A stretch of 64,000 nt of DNA, taken from Notospermus geniculatus. Lineage: Eukaryota > Nemertea > Pilidiophora > Heteronemertea > Lineidae. Positions 1-11,664 of the stretch are shown one piece after another; position 1 is the first letter of the stretch; the number at the start of each line of letters is the position of its first letter. The notes beneath the pieces were generated by a model. It made no database searches, was not told the DNA's origin, and was given only the letters and a program-made list of their open reading frames with translations. Position numbers and translations under genes: made by a program. The stretch covers positions 379,272 to 443,271 of the forward strand of contig NMRB01000146.1 in NCBI GenBank assembly GCA_002633025.1, in the 5' to 3' direction.

Positions 1-825
1 GACTATTGGAAAACAGTGAGCAGACGGTGACGTCACGTGATTTGAAATATTCAACACCCGATGTGTTCGTTTACCACCATGCGCCAGGTGCGTGATGTGC
101 TGCAACCCAGCGCAGCAGAGGGCCAAGTAGAATCTCTGAATTGATGGCATGAGATCAATCGCATTGCCAGCAGCCGTCCGGACAGTCTCTTTCATGTGTT
201 AAGCATCCACCCGATGTTATGTAACCTCTGGCGTGCATTACTCAGAAATCGTTACATCCGCCCCACTGCCGTTTTATGTGAATTATTAATGCAAACGTTT
301 ATTCCGGAGCACAAAGCTCATTTCTGGGAGAGAGTATTCCTAGACAATCATCCATTCCACCATTACCATACAACTCATCACAATAAAAGCGAAGCAATAT
401 ATTTTCTGCATCATACCCTGGAGTGTCATCGTCTGTCTGATCTTAATGTCTCGGCTATTCCGTCTGACAAATGCTCGTCTCTGGTGCTGAACATCAGAAA
501 AAAATATAACCAAAGTTCATCCCTGTTAATAAAAATGTAAATTGGTGCTCTCGTAAAGTTTCCCAGGTGAAGAAAGTTCAAGTTAAAACACCCTTTAATC
601 GCATTGATCTGGTGGTCTTGATGACCCGATGCATCTTGCAAGTCAAAACAGTAACTCGAAGTCAAACAGAAACTTGATATCACATCACTAATTCATGAGA
701 TATTGTTATGCTGATCGTTCCAAAAGACCATCGCTTTATAGCACTATCAATTTAATTAATAATTTAAAATATAACAGAGCTGTATTGAGGCCAGTCAAGC
801 GTGGCATCGCATCCAATGAATTTCT
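1..825. other. No recognisable feature
   Basis: AT-rich single-copy-looking sequence. The 114-codon ORF at 196-540 and the opposing 85-codon ORF have no recognisable domain or splice context. I see no repeat shared with the rest of the window before about 826. Confidence 0.5.
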
Positions 826-2013
826 GAAAACCATGTAAAATTGGGTGTCAATGAATAAATAGGATGTAATATTAAGTAAAAGTTACAAGTCATCGCCATT
901 GGGGCCCTGTTGGTAGAATATGGTATCATGGCAAGAGTACCGTAACTTAGTTTTTAAGAGGTCACTGGCCCGTGTGATCGAATCTAATGCCCTTCTCCTG
1001 CTGAATTGAATTAGAGAGGTTCAGCCGGTATTAAAAGCTGAATAGCAAGAACAAATACACCATCGAATAGCCTGGAAGTCTATCGTGTTCGTGTACATGT
1101 ACATGTGCATGTACTTCGAAGGCCGTTTGAATTTATGTAGACCGCCATACCGCGGCGCTGTGTTTGTTCATGCAGTTCAGCTTTAAGGCCTAATGGGAGC
1201 TGTCAGTGAGTTGACCAGGTGTCACTACGGTCCAATTCAATGCATATAGCGGACCCATTCATTCTTGATCGAGAAACAATCACGTGGATTTTCCTGTGTA
1301 TTGGTCCGCTAGAACTTTGCTGCCATCTTTTGGCAATACACGCGGCTGACTGTTCCTATTGGCTTTGAATGGTACCAAAAATATATCTATTTTTGATGGT
1401 ACGTCATGACTCACAGCTTTGGACGTCAGGTCCCGGTATTGTAGAAAATAAACCTGACCTGCATATTGGTCTGTGACCTCTTAGAAGCGAAGTTACAGTA
1501 TATTCGGAAGGATGCAGCCCTGCATTTCAATTCTCTCTTCACCGGCCTCTCCCAAACGAAGGCTGGTCAGTCAATGCAAGAAAAACTCTTCCTACATCGA
1601 CATCTACATGCAATCTCATCAGTGACCTTCCAATGTCAGAACGCCCGACGGAACCCCACAGATTTCATCACATACAAATTGCTTCAGCATTCCATGGGAC
1701 CAATATACGCGTCACCATTCCTAATGATAACGTGTTGACCAACCTCTCTCGCGTGTGATTGTAAGAAGCAAATCTGTATTGCTACTAGTCTTTTCCAAGG
1801 ACCACTTCGGGGCCCTTGGCGTGTATGAAGTCTTGGCACTGATTACTGTGGCTGGTTCCGAGCTCATAGGCAAATTGTCAGAATTAATTTGGTTTGTACT
1901 GTTATTGTTGCAGTGTCTTGTCCAATAGGTTTCGACATTTGCGCAAGTATTTTCGTCTGGGGTGGAACCAAAATATGGCTCCTGTCCATATGGAATTGGT
2001 TCCTTATCCGTGA
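826..2013 (+). repeat. Segmental duplication, copy A
   Basis: This segment is repeated in the same orientation at 3134-4601, on the far side of the N gap. The copies are nearly collinear. They differ by point changes and small indels (TA versus TACATGTA near 1056; a GGCC tetramer near 1538 absent from copy B) and by a 276-bp insertion in copy B only. Homology ends near 2013, after a shared stretch ending TTCCTTATCCGT. No coding function is visible. The duplication may be genuine, or two alleles placed in series across a gap. Confidence 0.9.
1035..1182. mobile_element. TTAA-flanked MITE, AGCTGAAC family, 148 bp
   Basis: TTAA at 1031-1034 and 1183-1186 bracket imperfect inverted ends (AAGCTGAATAGCAAGAAC on the left; TGCAGTTCAGCT on the right). 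The interior has a run of ACATGT words and an 'accgccataccgcggcgctgtg' type subterminal block. The same ends occur at 3344-3500, 55751-55839 and 60429-60827. TTAA duplication plus ends beginning AG fits Kolobok-like elements better than piggyBac (CC ends); that is inference. Confidence 0.6.
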
Positions 2014-2061
2014 CATGGGGTCGTATTTAGGAACGTTCCTCAACGTTGAGGTCGACCTTAA

Positions 2062-2179
2062 GGCCCGTATTCTAGAAGCCTCCTTAACTCTAAGGTCCAC
2101 TTTAAGCTTTTGTATTCTGCCCTGCAAACAATAGCTAAAGGTAAACCTTAGAGTTAAGGAAGCTTCTAGAATACGGCCC
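2062..2179. mobile_element. Foldback MITE, GGCCCGTATTC ends
   Basis: Arms at 2062-2097 and 2143-2179 are inverted copies (GGCCCGTATTCTAGAAGC against GCTTCTAGAATACGGCCC), separated by a short loop. It lies just past the point where duplication copies A and B diverge. The ends resemble those of the hairpins at 8948, 27096 and 37514, a loose GGCC-ended group. No clear target duplication is visible. Confidence 0.65.
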
Positions 2180-2223
2180 ATAGTCTATAGTAAAACCATC
2201 GAGAACAATAGATTTAAGGTGGA

Positions 2224-3133
2224 NNNNNNNNNNNNNNNNNNNNNNNNNNNNNNNNNNNNNNNNNNNNNNNNNNNNNNNNNNNNNNNNNNNNNNNNNNNNN
2301 NNNNNNNNNNNNNNNNNNNNNNNNNNNNNNNNNNNNNNNNNNNNNNNNNNNNNNNNNNNNNNNNNNNNNNNNNNNNNNNNNNNNNNNNNNNNNNNNNNNN
2401 NNNNNNNNNNNNNNNNNNNNNNNNNNNNNNNNNNNNNNNNNNNNNNNNNNNNNNNNNNNNNNNNNNNNNNNNNNNNNNNNNNNNNNNNNNNNNNNNNNNN
2501 NNNNNNNNNNNNNNNNNNNNNNNNNNNNNNNNNNNNNNNNNNNNNNNNNNNNNNNNNNNNNNNNNNNNNNNNNNNNNNNNNNNNNNNNNNNNNNNNNNNN
2601 NNNNNNNNNNNNNNNNNNNNNNNNNNNNNNNNNNNNNNNNNNNNNNNNNNNNNNNNNNNNNNNNNNNNNNNNNNNNNNNNNNNNNNNNNNNNNNNNNNNN
2701 NNNNNNNNNNNNNNNNNNNNNNNNNNNNNNNNNNNNNNNNNNNNNNNNNNNNNNNNNNNNNNNNNNNNNNNNNNNNNNNNNNNNNNNNNNNNNNNNNNNN
2801 NNNNNNNNNNNNNNNNNNNNNNNNNNNNNNNNNNNNNNNNNNNNNNNNNNNNNNNNNNNNNNNNNNNNNNNNNNNNNNNNNNNNNNNNNNNNNNNNNNNN
2901 NNNNNNNNNNNNNNNNNNNNNNNNNNNNNNNNNNNNNNNNNNNNNNNNNNNNNNNNNNNNNNNNNNNNNNNNNNNNNNNNNNNNNNNNNNNNNNNNNNNN
3001 NNNNNNNNNNNNNNNNNNNNNNNNNNNNNNNNNNNNNNNNNNNNNNNNNNNNNNNNNNNNNNNNNNNNNNNNNNNNNNNNNNNNNNNNNNNNNNNNNNNN
3101 NNNNNNNNNNNNNNNNNNNNNNNNNNNNNNNNN
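2224..3133. other. Assembly gap, 910 N
   Basis: Run of N. Both sides carry copies of the same segment, so the gap lies between two similar sequences. ORFs reported across it are artefacts. Confidence 0.99.
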
Positions 3134-3343
3134 AAAACCATGTAAAATTGGGTGTCAATGAATAAATAGGATGTAATATTAAGTAAAAGTTACACGTCAT
3201 CGCCATTGGGGCCCTGTTGGTAGAATATGGTATCATGGCAAGAGTTACCGTAACTTAGTTTTTAAGAGGTCACTGGACCAGTGTGATCGAATCTAATGCC
3301 CTTCTCCTGCTGAATTGAATTAGAGAGGTTCAGCCGGTATTAA

Positions 3344-3500
3344 AAGCTGAATAGCAAGAACAAATACATGTACACCATCGAATAGCCTGGAAGTCTATTG
3401 TGTTCGTGTACATGTACATGTGCATGTACTTCGAAAGCCGTTTGCATTTTTGTAGACCGCCATACCGCCGCGGCGCTGTGGTTGTTCATGCAGTTCAGCT
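3344..3500. mobile_element. TTAA-flanked MITE, AGCTGAAC family, copy in segment B
   Basis: Duplicate of the element at 1035-1182, with TTAA at 3340-3343 and 3501-3504. It is slightly longer, mainly because it contains the extra CATGTA at 3367-3372. It was inherited with the segmental duplication and is not a separate insertion. Confidence 0.6.
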
Positions 3501-3773
3501 TTAAGGCCGAATGGGAGCTGTCAGTGAGTTGACCAATAGGTGTCACTACGGTCCAATTCAATGCATATAGCGGACACATTCATTCTTGATCGAGAAACAA
3601 TCACGTGGATTTTCCTGTGTATTGGTCCGCTAGAACTTTGCTGCCATCTTTTGGCAATACGCGCGGCTGACTGCTCCTATTGGCTTTGAATGGTACCAAA
3701 AATAGATCTATTTTTGATGGTACGTCAAGACTCACAGCTTTGGACGCCAGGTATGTAGAAAATAAACCTGACC

Positions 3774-4049
3774 CAGGGCCGGATCCAGGGTTTAGAAATA
3801 CGAGGGGCACAACCCTGAGGGCAAGCCCTCAGTTGGCGCTTACCGCAGGTCCGCGCACATGAAGGGGGTCCGGGGGGCCTCCCCCGGGAAAATTTGAAAA
3901 AATCAAAGCTCTGAGATGCGATTTCCCAGCATCTTAGACATGAAATAATAGACGATTTTCAAAAAATGCAGTAAAAAAATCATTGCCCCTCAAAAAATAG
4001 GGGGGGGGGGCACATGCCCCATGTGCCCCCCCCCCTGGATCCGGGCCTG
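3774..4049. mobile_element. hAT-like nonautonomous element, 276 bp, TSD TGACC
   Basis: Ends are CAGGGCCGGATCCAGGG and CCCTGGATCCGGGCCTG, a near-perfect inverted pair. Flanks are TGACC at 3769-3773 and 4050-4054. Copy A of the duplication preserves the empty site with a single TGACC (near 1456), so both borders are exact. The interior has a G-tract/C-tract palindrome (4001-4034) and no transposase. CAG...CTG ends with a 5-bp duplication fit the hAT superfamily, in particular its 5-bp-TSD branch. The superfamily call is by end motif only. Confidence 0.9.
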
Positions 4050-4601
4050 TGACCTGCATATTGGTCTGTGACCTCTTAGAAGCGAAGTTACAGTATATTC
4101 GCAAGGATGCAGCCCTGCATTTCAATTCTCTCTTCACCTCTCCCAAACGAAGGCTGGTTAGTCAATGCAAGAAAAACACTTCCTACATCGACATCTAGAT
4201 GCAATCTCATCAGTGACCTTCCAATGTCAGAACGCCCGACGGAACCCCACAGATTTCATCACATACAAATTGCTTCAGCATTCCATGGGACCAATACGCG
4301 TCACCATTCCTAATGATAACGTGTTGACCAACCTCTCTCGCGTGTGATTGTAAGAAGCAAATCTGTATTGCTACTAGTCTTTTCCAAGGACCACTTCGGG
4401 GCCCTTGGCGTGTATGAAGTCTTGGCACTGATTACTGCGGCTGGTTCCGAGCTCATAGGCAAATTGTCAGAATTAATTTGGTTTGTACAGTTATTGTTGC
4501 AGTGTCATGTCCAATAGGTTTCGACATTTGTGCAAGTATTTTCGTCTGGGGTGGAACCAAAATATGGCTCCTGTCCATATGGAATTGGTTCCTTATCCGT
4601 A

Positions 4602-7019
4602 ACAAGGTGTGGCTAGCTTTGTCAAGTCAGCGTTGGCATGGCTCCATACTAGGCCTTCACTTCCTTTGTTTGTCGTCAATAACCACTGGAAGGCAACACC
4701 AATGGAAGGCTCATGGCCCGCTTTCAATGTTGGTCGACTGTAACAGTGCGTATGTTGGCTGGTCATTTGGCAAAACATTCCCTATTTGGTTCACGTCCTC
4801 ATTGTCGCACTCTTGGCAGCATTGGAAGGGAAGCTTCTTGCCGCTTTCGTTCGCAAAAGATTTATTCACGAGGTGGGTACGTATATTGGCCAAAAGGATT
4901 TGCTGGTCGGTCCTGAAGTAAGCGATTATTACCAAGGAAATAACGTCGTTCCGTTTCGTACGTTGTTCCTGCAGCTCTGAATCATCGCGGACAACTCCCT
5001 TCTTCCGTCACCTAATTCTTCACAAATATTCAGACTCCTGCGGCCGGGATTTCCACAGCTTGGCACATTTCCTGAGTCAACAGTCATCAGCGCATGATAG
5101 TGTGGATCATGTCTCGGGAGACAGGCTGAAATTCATAACATAATGGCATTTATTGTCACGAGAATGGCCTGTAAGGAAATTACTCAAATTAATAGCAGAA
5201 TCTATACGGCAGGTTTGGTGCATTGGAGAGATGGCAGCTAGGAAATGAAGCTGGCTTTTAACTAACTGTAGGGCCATTGACCTGCTCAAAATCACAGATG
5301 TACAGCTGTATTGATCAAGCTTTCTCCCCATCGCGTAGTGGTATTGCCGGCTCTATCGTGTAAGCCGTTCAGCCTGGCTTCCATTCATCGCCGATAAGAG
5401 GCGAAAGAAGCCGTCGATAAGGGGTGGTGTGCTCTGCCATGGCAGTGTCAGGCGACGACCGCAGATCTGCAGATAGAGCAGCAGATTGCTAGGGACGTGC
5501 ATATCTCGTCGAATCTCGCTCCTGCGTGGCTGGCGCGGTGTGGCCGCGAATGCCGGTGACAGATCCGAGATTGTGTCGAGGAGCCCGAAGGACCTGCTTA
5601 GACGGTTGTTGAGCACCGTCAACGTGGATAGAATCGTGTATCGGAAAATTTCTCGTTAGTGTATCGTATGCGCGTTGTTCGGATTAACCTCTGGATATAT
5701 CTATCGATAACCTGTGGAATACAACATTCTTTGATTCCCACGGACGCATTCTTCAGTATGGATTATCCAATTGACTTTGCCACAACGTGGTTTGCTCTGT
5801 GTAACCTCGACGCTACGCTCCGTTTCGGATAACGAGTGGATATTGGTGGCAACGTGTGGATGAAATACGGCAATAGTCCCCGTCGGAGTTGGCAGTTATT
5901 ACAGAAGTCTCCATGACTGTGCTTGTGTGGCACAAGTTCTGGGAGCTGGTAATTGCTATGCTTTGCTGCGGGCGGAAGAAGGTAGGTGTCCGATAGATGG
6001 CGTGCGTTATGTACTCACGGCCGGTATGGAAATGGTCCTTACTCATGAGCATGCTGGCCCGCTCAGGTTCTTTCAGCCCACAAGCGTATTTTGCGAAACA
6101 TAAGTGAAGTAGGCTTACCGTCATGACCGTAATGCAAAACTAGCAATACTAGATTCAGGTGGCCTAAAGCATCCTTGTCCTCCATCCTATGTATTGATAA
6201 TAGCACTGCATGCTACAGAGATCTTTTTTGTGACGAAACAATGCCTGCAGATTGATGCCCAATCAGCGCCCGGAGGCATCTCGATTTCTGAACTGAATTT
6301 GCCGCAAAAACATTGTGGAGCCAATGATATTTGCTGATAGGCCCTATCGGGGCCTACTTGATTATGTTAGCTGCAATGTGGTTGGTCATTGTCACTATGT
6401 GGTTTTATGTTTTCAATGGTTCGTTTGTAGAGAATGTAATGGAGAGTATAGGCTAAGTACTGGCAACGGATAATACACGAATGTGATGTGAACATAGAAA
6501 GTACGAGCACTAGAAATTGATCGAAAGGAATGATTAGGTACATGGTACATGGTCATTAGCCTACATATTGATTCTTGAATACAATGCAATATAGCTAATA
6601 CCTGCTTTGGTCCATCAGCTTTCCATTTGTAAAGTAGCTTTATGTACCTTTACATCATGTGCTTCCTCCAGCTTCATCCAAGCTCTCCAACATCCACTTG
6701 ACCATCGGTTTTGAACCATACTGATACTTCAACGGCTTTTTCTTCCACTTGAGCGGCCCACGGGGTCCGTTGTACTGTTCTGCTGACACTTCAAACAACA
6801 AACAGTGCTTACAGACGAAGCTTTTATGAATCATAGAGGATGAGGTTCCCAGGTTGCATTTTTTTACCATCGTGATAAACGGAGGGGTCAGTGTTTTGAG
6901 TCAGGTTTTCTGCAAAAGAGGATTATTTTTCGGCGTTGGGGTTGCAAAGACTCTGAGTTCAGTGTTGGTCATCGTTAGCCATCGCATAGGCCTACTTGTT
7001 CGCTGCTCCACATGCGTTT
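4602..7019. other. Mostly unassigned sequence
   Basis: No repeat of the window is obvious here. Weak ORFs occur at 4478-4921 (+), 5353-5622 (-, 89 codons, GC-richer than its surroundings) and 5813-6124 (-). None has a recognisable motif. One minus-strand ORF at 6655-6870 is listed separately. Confidence 0.4.
6655..6870 (-). CDS. Uncharacterised 71-codon ORF, possible terminal exon
   Basis: I do not recognise this protein. The reading has one CxxC pair (CKHC, about residues 20-23), then a lysine-rich KWKKKP stretch, then an acidic end (SLDEAGG), and is less random-looking than neighbouring ORFs. A polypyrimidine-AG (TCCTCTTTTGCAG on the minus strand) lies upstream, but an in-frame stop separates it from the ATG. 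It could be an exon, a relic, or chance. No partner exons were found. Confidence 0.15.
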   Translation of the reverse strand: MVKKCNLGTSSSMIHKSFVCKHCLLFEVSAEQYNGPRGPLKWKKKPLKYQYGSKPMVKWMLESLDEAGGST

Positions 7020-7930
7020 TCTCGCGAGTTGGCTCTCTATGGGCACCTCAACCGTAGCAAACGAGGCAAGGTCTATGGGCAGTGGTTTGCGTCGTTGGTC
7101 TCAGCATGAAGGTGCTGCTCCACATTAATCGCGCAAGTTGGCTCTCTATGGGAAACTCAACCGTAGAAAACTAGGCAAGGTCTATGGGCAGTGGTTTGCG
7201 TCGTTGGTCTCAGCATGAAGGTGCTGCTCCACATTAATCGCGCAAGTTGGCTCTCTATGGGAAACTCAACCGTAGAAAACTAGGCAAGGTCTATGGGCAG
7301 TGGTTTGCGTCGTTGGTCTCAGCATGAAGGTGCTGCTCCACATTAATCGCGCAAGTTGGCTCTCTATGGGAAACTCAACCGTAGAAAACTAGGCAAGGTC
7401 TATGGGCAGTGGTTTGCGTCGTTGGTCTCAGCATGAAGGTGCTGCTCCACATTAATCGCGCAAGTTGGCTCTCTATGGGAAACTCAACCGTAGAAAACTA
7501 GGCAAGGTCTATGGGCAGTGGTTTGCGTCGTTGGTCTCAGCATGAAGGTGCATGCTGCTCCACATTAATCGCGCGAGTTGGCTCTCTATGGACAACTCAA
7601 CCGTAGAAAACTAGGCAAGGTCTATGGGCAGTGGTTTGCGTCGTTGCTCTCAGCATGAAGGTGCTGCTCCACATTAAGAGTTTTCTCGCACGAGTTGGCT
7701 CTCTATGGGCAACTCAACTATAGAAAACTAGGCAAGGCCTATGGGCAGTGGTTTTTATCGTTGATCTCAGCATGAAGGTGCTGCTCCGAGTTGGCTCTCT
7801 ATGGGCAACTCAACCATAGAAAACCAGGCAAGGCCTATGGAGAGTGGTTTTTATCGTTGATCTCAGCGTAAAGGCGCTGCTCCACGTGCAAGTTTTCTCG
7901 TGCTGGTAGTTGGCTCTCAATGGGTCATAT
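7020..7930 (+). repeat. 109-bp satellite array derived from a transposon end
   Basis: About eight head-to-tail units. The anchor CGCAAGTTGG recurs at 7132, 7241, 7350 and 7459, an exact 109-bp period with almost no change. Later units (7572, 7689, 7790, 7905) are longer or more diverged; one has an extra CATG at about 7550. Each unit contains AAGGTGCTGCTCCAC followed by GTTGGCTCTCTATGGG. The same words form the terminal inverted repeat of the element at 7871-8334. The central units are the most alike, as expected for local expansion by unequal exchange. Confidence 0.95.
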
Positions 7931-8334
7931 GAATAAAGACTAGTAAATGCTTTTACTTGAATTTTGCAATACAAATGCACTCGGCAATACTGTACAAATC
8001 TGAAGTAAAAGCATTTCTGCTAGTCTTTATTCATATGACCCAATAATGAGCAACTCAACCATACCATATTAAAGCAGTCGTTTGTTGTGTCATTTATCTC
8101 AACGCAAGAAAACCAATAATAGTGAATGGGAATCCTAGCTACGATAGAGGGCAGCACACCAGGTCCTATACAATGGACGCCTTTTGTGTGGGAAATTGAT
8201 CAGGACCGAGATGTCAGTTTCATTTCAATAGTTTTAACCACTAGTGACACCTATTGGGGCAGTGGGCTTGGGTCCCCATTGCCCATTGAGAGTCAACGCG
8301 CAAGACAAAACTCTCATTAGAGTAGCAGCGCCTT
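7871..8334. mobile_element. TIR element that seeded the satellite
   Basis: The left end AAGGCGCTGCTCCACGTG and following AGTTGGCTCTCAATGGG match, inverted, the right end CCCATTGAGAGTCAACGCGC ... GCAGCGCCTT at 8278-8334. Interior 8150-8280 is shared with 59990-60115, a second copy. A separate hairpin (7921-8042) sits inside the left arm. No transposase is present. The tandem array immediately to the left consists of repeated left-end sequence. Confidence 0.7.
7921..8042. mobile_element. Nested foldback MITE, TGGGTCATATGAATAAAG ends
   Basis: Arms TGGGTCATATGAATAAAG and CTTTATTCATATGACCCA are perfect inverted copies, continuing with one or two mismatches through AAATGCTTTTACTT. It interrupts a satellite-like unit (GTTGGCTCTCAATGG ... 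GAGCAACTCAACC), so it inserted after that repeat existed. The target duplication is not clear. Confidence 0.8.
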
Positions 8335-8781
8335 GACAGATGACTCAAACTTACCGCTAAATGGTTGAAGCTGCAGGTCGATGTCTGCACATTCATCGAC
8401 AGCCTCAAAGCATGTTTTTGTTGTCTTACATATCTGATATTGGCTTATCAATGGAGACAATGTCATTAATCACTTACACACTGCACCAACCTGTATCGAT
8501 ATTCTATTGTTTTATGACATACGTGGATCAAATCGATCACCTTCCTAACAGTGATGCACGAATGACGGTTATCTTGGGGCATAATGCAATATTTTCATCG
8601 ATGCACTTCGTGAAATGGTGTTCAAAAATTTTTCAGTCGATTTTAAAATTCAGTAATGATACTGTCTGGTCTGGTGTTATAGACACGTTTTGTGAAATGG
8701 CTTCTTTTAGATTTTCAGTCGATTTTACAACCCAAAAAATTCTGTCTTGTGTGATGGACCGTGTACACTGGCAACATGAGG

Positions 8782-8808
8782 TGCATGTACATGTACATGT
8801 ACATGTAT
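8782..8808. repeat. ACATGT microsatellite
   Basis: Four or five ACATGT words in tandem. It lies in 8340-8947, where I otherwise see only a 165-codon ORF (8361-8858) without recognisable features. Confidence 0.9.
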
Positions 8809-8947
8809 GTGCATCACCATGTTGGACAAATGTTGTCCGGTGTATAGACTACTGGTGAAAAGAATTTTCCAACATGTTGTCGAAATTTTACAAAAACTTT
8901 GTTAAGAATTGGCAAGTGTATACAGGGTCAAAAGATGATGTTGCTCA

Positions 8948-9057
8948 GGGGCCTGTTTCAAAAAGTGACTTTAAGCTAATGGTACCTTTAATTAAATGGA
9001 AAATGCATTGGAGTTAATGGTACCATTAGCTTAAAATCACTTTATGAAACAGGCCCC
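8948..9057. mobile_element. Foldback MITE, GGGGCCTGTTTCA ends
   Basis: GGGGCCTGTTTCAAAAAGTG at the left matches the inverted CACTTTATGAAACAGGCCCC at the right. Inner arms carry AGCTAATGGTACC and its inverse. CAGG is present on both flanks, a possible short target duplication. Same end style as 2062, 27096 and 37514. Confidence 0.8.
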
Positions 9058-9059
9058 AG

Positions 9060-10520
9060 GTTTGTTGTTCAAATGTTGGGAAAATGTTGCGTGTACACGC
9101 ATCTTAGAATACGTTTCTGAGCATTTTCATTCCATTCCATTTTGAAATCCAGCATATTGTCTAGTGTTCATTGGCACGTTTTAGCTGCTGATGCTGACGC
9201 AACTCACTGCTTTATCTTTGCTTGCCGACACTTTGTGCAAACCTTGCTGCAAGCGTCTGAACATCATGTCATCTGCTTATGTATAAAAAGGCGAAAAGAA
9301 CTCATCGCCGTGGGAAGGCCGTACGTTCGTGTGTGCTGCATTGTATCCGCGTCCTATTTTAATCCTGGGGGTTCATCAGAATAATGCCGGTGACTTTCGT
9401 AAGAGGCATAATAAAATCTAATCACATCCAGGGTTTGCTACTTCGTAGAACTTTAAAAGACAGGAAGTATACTTGAGGATTTTATTGATGAATCTAATCT
9501 TAGCAAAGGATTATAGCTGAGGTTGTGGCGGTTTGAAGGCGTAGCTGCTATTGAATATTAACCAGGTTGATGTCGGGTATGCCCAACTTCGTATTCCCGA
9601 TATCCTAGTGGTGAACGTCTCTCGAAAATTTTGCTGGTAAACAGATGTGACAGGAATCTAAGTCCGATTTTATAGTTGAACAAGGGATTAGAATGGCTTT
9701 TGAAACATGACCATTCGAATGTATCGAACTTGAATTTCTAAGGCTACCGTTCTTTCACACAGGTGTAGCATCTATCATTGCTTGTGTGTGAATGTCCCCC
9801 TCAACGTACTGCCCAATTGAACAGTAACGGTCCCTCAGTCTTTCTAGCTGTCTATTGTCACTACGTTCCTAAAACAAATCAGGAAACATTGGCAGTTACA
9901 CCCGAACTTTGGGGTGGTCATTTGTTACGGAGCTACACCTGCGGTCGTGTGGTCAACACAACTGGCAAAGCTAAACCCGAAGTGCTGTTGCTTGCTAGAA
10001 TTGGAGGAAAGCTGACTCTTGTAACAGATATCACATCAATAAAGCTTGGACAGCTTTTATGCTTGTAACTCCATTGGAATATGACTTCGATTGATAAATA
10101 AGTCATACGGCCATGTTGCTTGACTACTACTGCTGATACGAAGTACAGGACAATTGATCATCGATAGCACTTAAGTCGTCAGATGTTGACTCAAACTTTT
10201 GTCTTCTCTTCGATATGAAAATGTCCACGTCTTAAGTTCTATCCCCGACATCTAATCTCCTCCTCTGACGAGGTACTTTTAGTCGGTTACTTGAAACGGT
10301 AAATGACAATGTGATTTTCGTATAGAGATTAGCTTATGGATGAAATCTTTTCAGTTCGGAAGAGTCGGGCCTTCCGAACATCATCCTCTCAGAAGATGGT
10401 CATTCAGACATGGCAACGGAGCCGAATGCATGTCCTGAGTCTAGGATGTCAGGACATTCGAGATCCTGAGAAAACGTGTGTGTGAGTATAATGGACTGTT
10501 TTTGGCAACACTACACTACT
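9060..10520. other. No recognisable feature
   Basis: Single-copy-looking DNA. ORFs at 9142-9384 and 9778-10068 (+) have no identifiable domain. Confidence 0.4.
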
Positions 10521-10522
10521 GT

Positions 10523-10625
10523 TCCTGAACAATGCTAATCCTTGTTTCAATAGGTAAATTGACATGGGTCCGTAACCTTCAAAGGATTTCTACGGCAGCG
10601 ATAGCTAATCCATTGTGTCCAAGGC
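10523..10625 (+). repeat. Diverged dispersed repeat, copy 1
   Basis: Shares ordered blocks with 12336-12440: CTGAACAAT..CTA, AATTTGACATGG (here AAATTGACATGG), and TTTCTACGGC followed by a tract containing AATCCAT. Alignment needs gaps, so the two are old copies. The family is not known to me. Confidence 0.5.
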
Positions 10626-11664
10626 CTTTAATCCTGTGACAAACAGTGCATGGGGACATCAGAAAGGCGGGGGCATTAGATTCTACCACACCTGTTTCAA
10701 GCCAGTTGACTCTACTTTTTGTACCATGAAAAGGAGGATAGTAGGCCTACAGATAGCATACATCGTTCTGTGTGGTTCACATCGTTCAAATAATGTCGGG
10801 CCATACTTGGGAAGGCCTGGGTGGAGTTTATCCAGACGATGTTGATATTGTGTGCACTTCGACTATAAACAAGGAACGACATTTACCCTTTCAGTGTTCC
10901 ACTGAAATGCTTCACAGGAAATATGATTCATGTATGCACGTCCCCCCCCCCGCCCGTTTTGTTTACCCTATCCATCCACACCAAACATTTTGCTCTGCTG
11001 TGAAGCAAACGATATCTTGTCTTTTTGTCATTACTGCACCCACACGTAATCCGCTACGATACTTCAATATTGTGTAATTTTTTTCGACACGTCTTCACAT
11101 TTAATGGTAGCTTTCCTGCTCGCATAGTGCTCTGCATTGTCACAACTTCGCCGGCATTATGGAGATTACGTACGTTAGAAAAGAAATGTTGATGACATTT
11201 CGGATACAATTTCGTCTGAGTGAGTTGGGTGTTGCACAAAAGCAATGCTATGAGTATCTGAATGAATATTGAAATGGGCCACTTCTCCAAAGAAAAAGAC
11301 TGAGCTGGAGTGCAACCAACAAGTTTGCTTGCTCGTTGGACTGGACAGAATCCCACCAGCATCGGGATACTTTCCAGCGAAACGTAGGCCTATCTTCAAC
11401 GACGTTCCCGAGCTATCTATTTGTGAGGCAGTCTATGAAAACCCGTCTGATGTCCCATTTGAGGAAAGTGGCCGTGGTGAACCCGCACATTTCAATAGCT
11501 GACATGGCTGAAATGTACTTCGTAGCAGGTAAACAGTAGCAGATCAATGTACAGGCAATCAGTGACAGCCCTTGTCGATCATTCAGCGACATCCGACGGG
11601 TTTTCCTAGGCCACACCGCCTCACATTTCGTTGGTTGTGAGTCCCCCTTCCTTGTATAGGCCTT

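Larger units (their letters stand above)
3134..4601 (+). repeat. Segmental duplication, copy B
   Basis: Second copy of the segment at 826-2013. It begins immediately at the gap edge and carries the extra 276-bp insertion at 3774-4049. It has TACATGTA at 3365-3372 where copy A has TA (1056-1057). After 4601 the copies continue into unrelated sequence, whereas copy A runs into a foldback MITE. The block 3490-3690 is also present, diverged and inverted, at 51925-52125, so part of the duplicated segment is an older dispersed repeat. Confidence 0.9.

Noticed and set aside
2185-3236. Long ORFs across the first N gap
   Set aside because: They consist almost entirely of unknown residues; artefacts of N.
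4478-4921. 147-codon ORF
   Set aside because: Begins inside a dispersed duplicated segment, overlaps other frames, no domain. A possible small exon at 4747-4917 in another frame (acceptor TAACAG, donor GTAAGC) is too weak to call.
7546-7555. Extra CATG in one satellite unit
   Set aside because: A 4-bp change at GC, not the TA to TACATGTA pattern; not counted as the same event.
7020-7930. CRISPR-like array
   Set aside because: Units are continuous 109-bp repeats with no unique spacers, in an animal-type genome.
8361-8858. 165-codon ORF
   Set aside because: Ends in an ACATGT microsatellite and has no recognisable domain.
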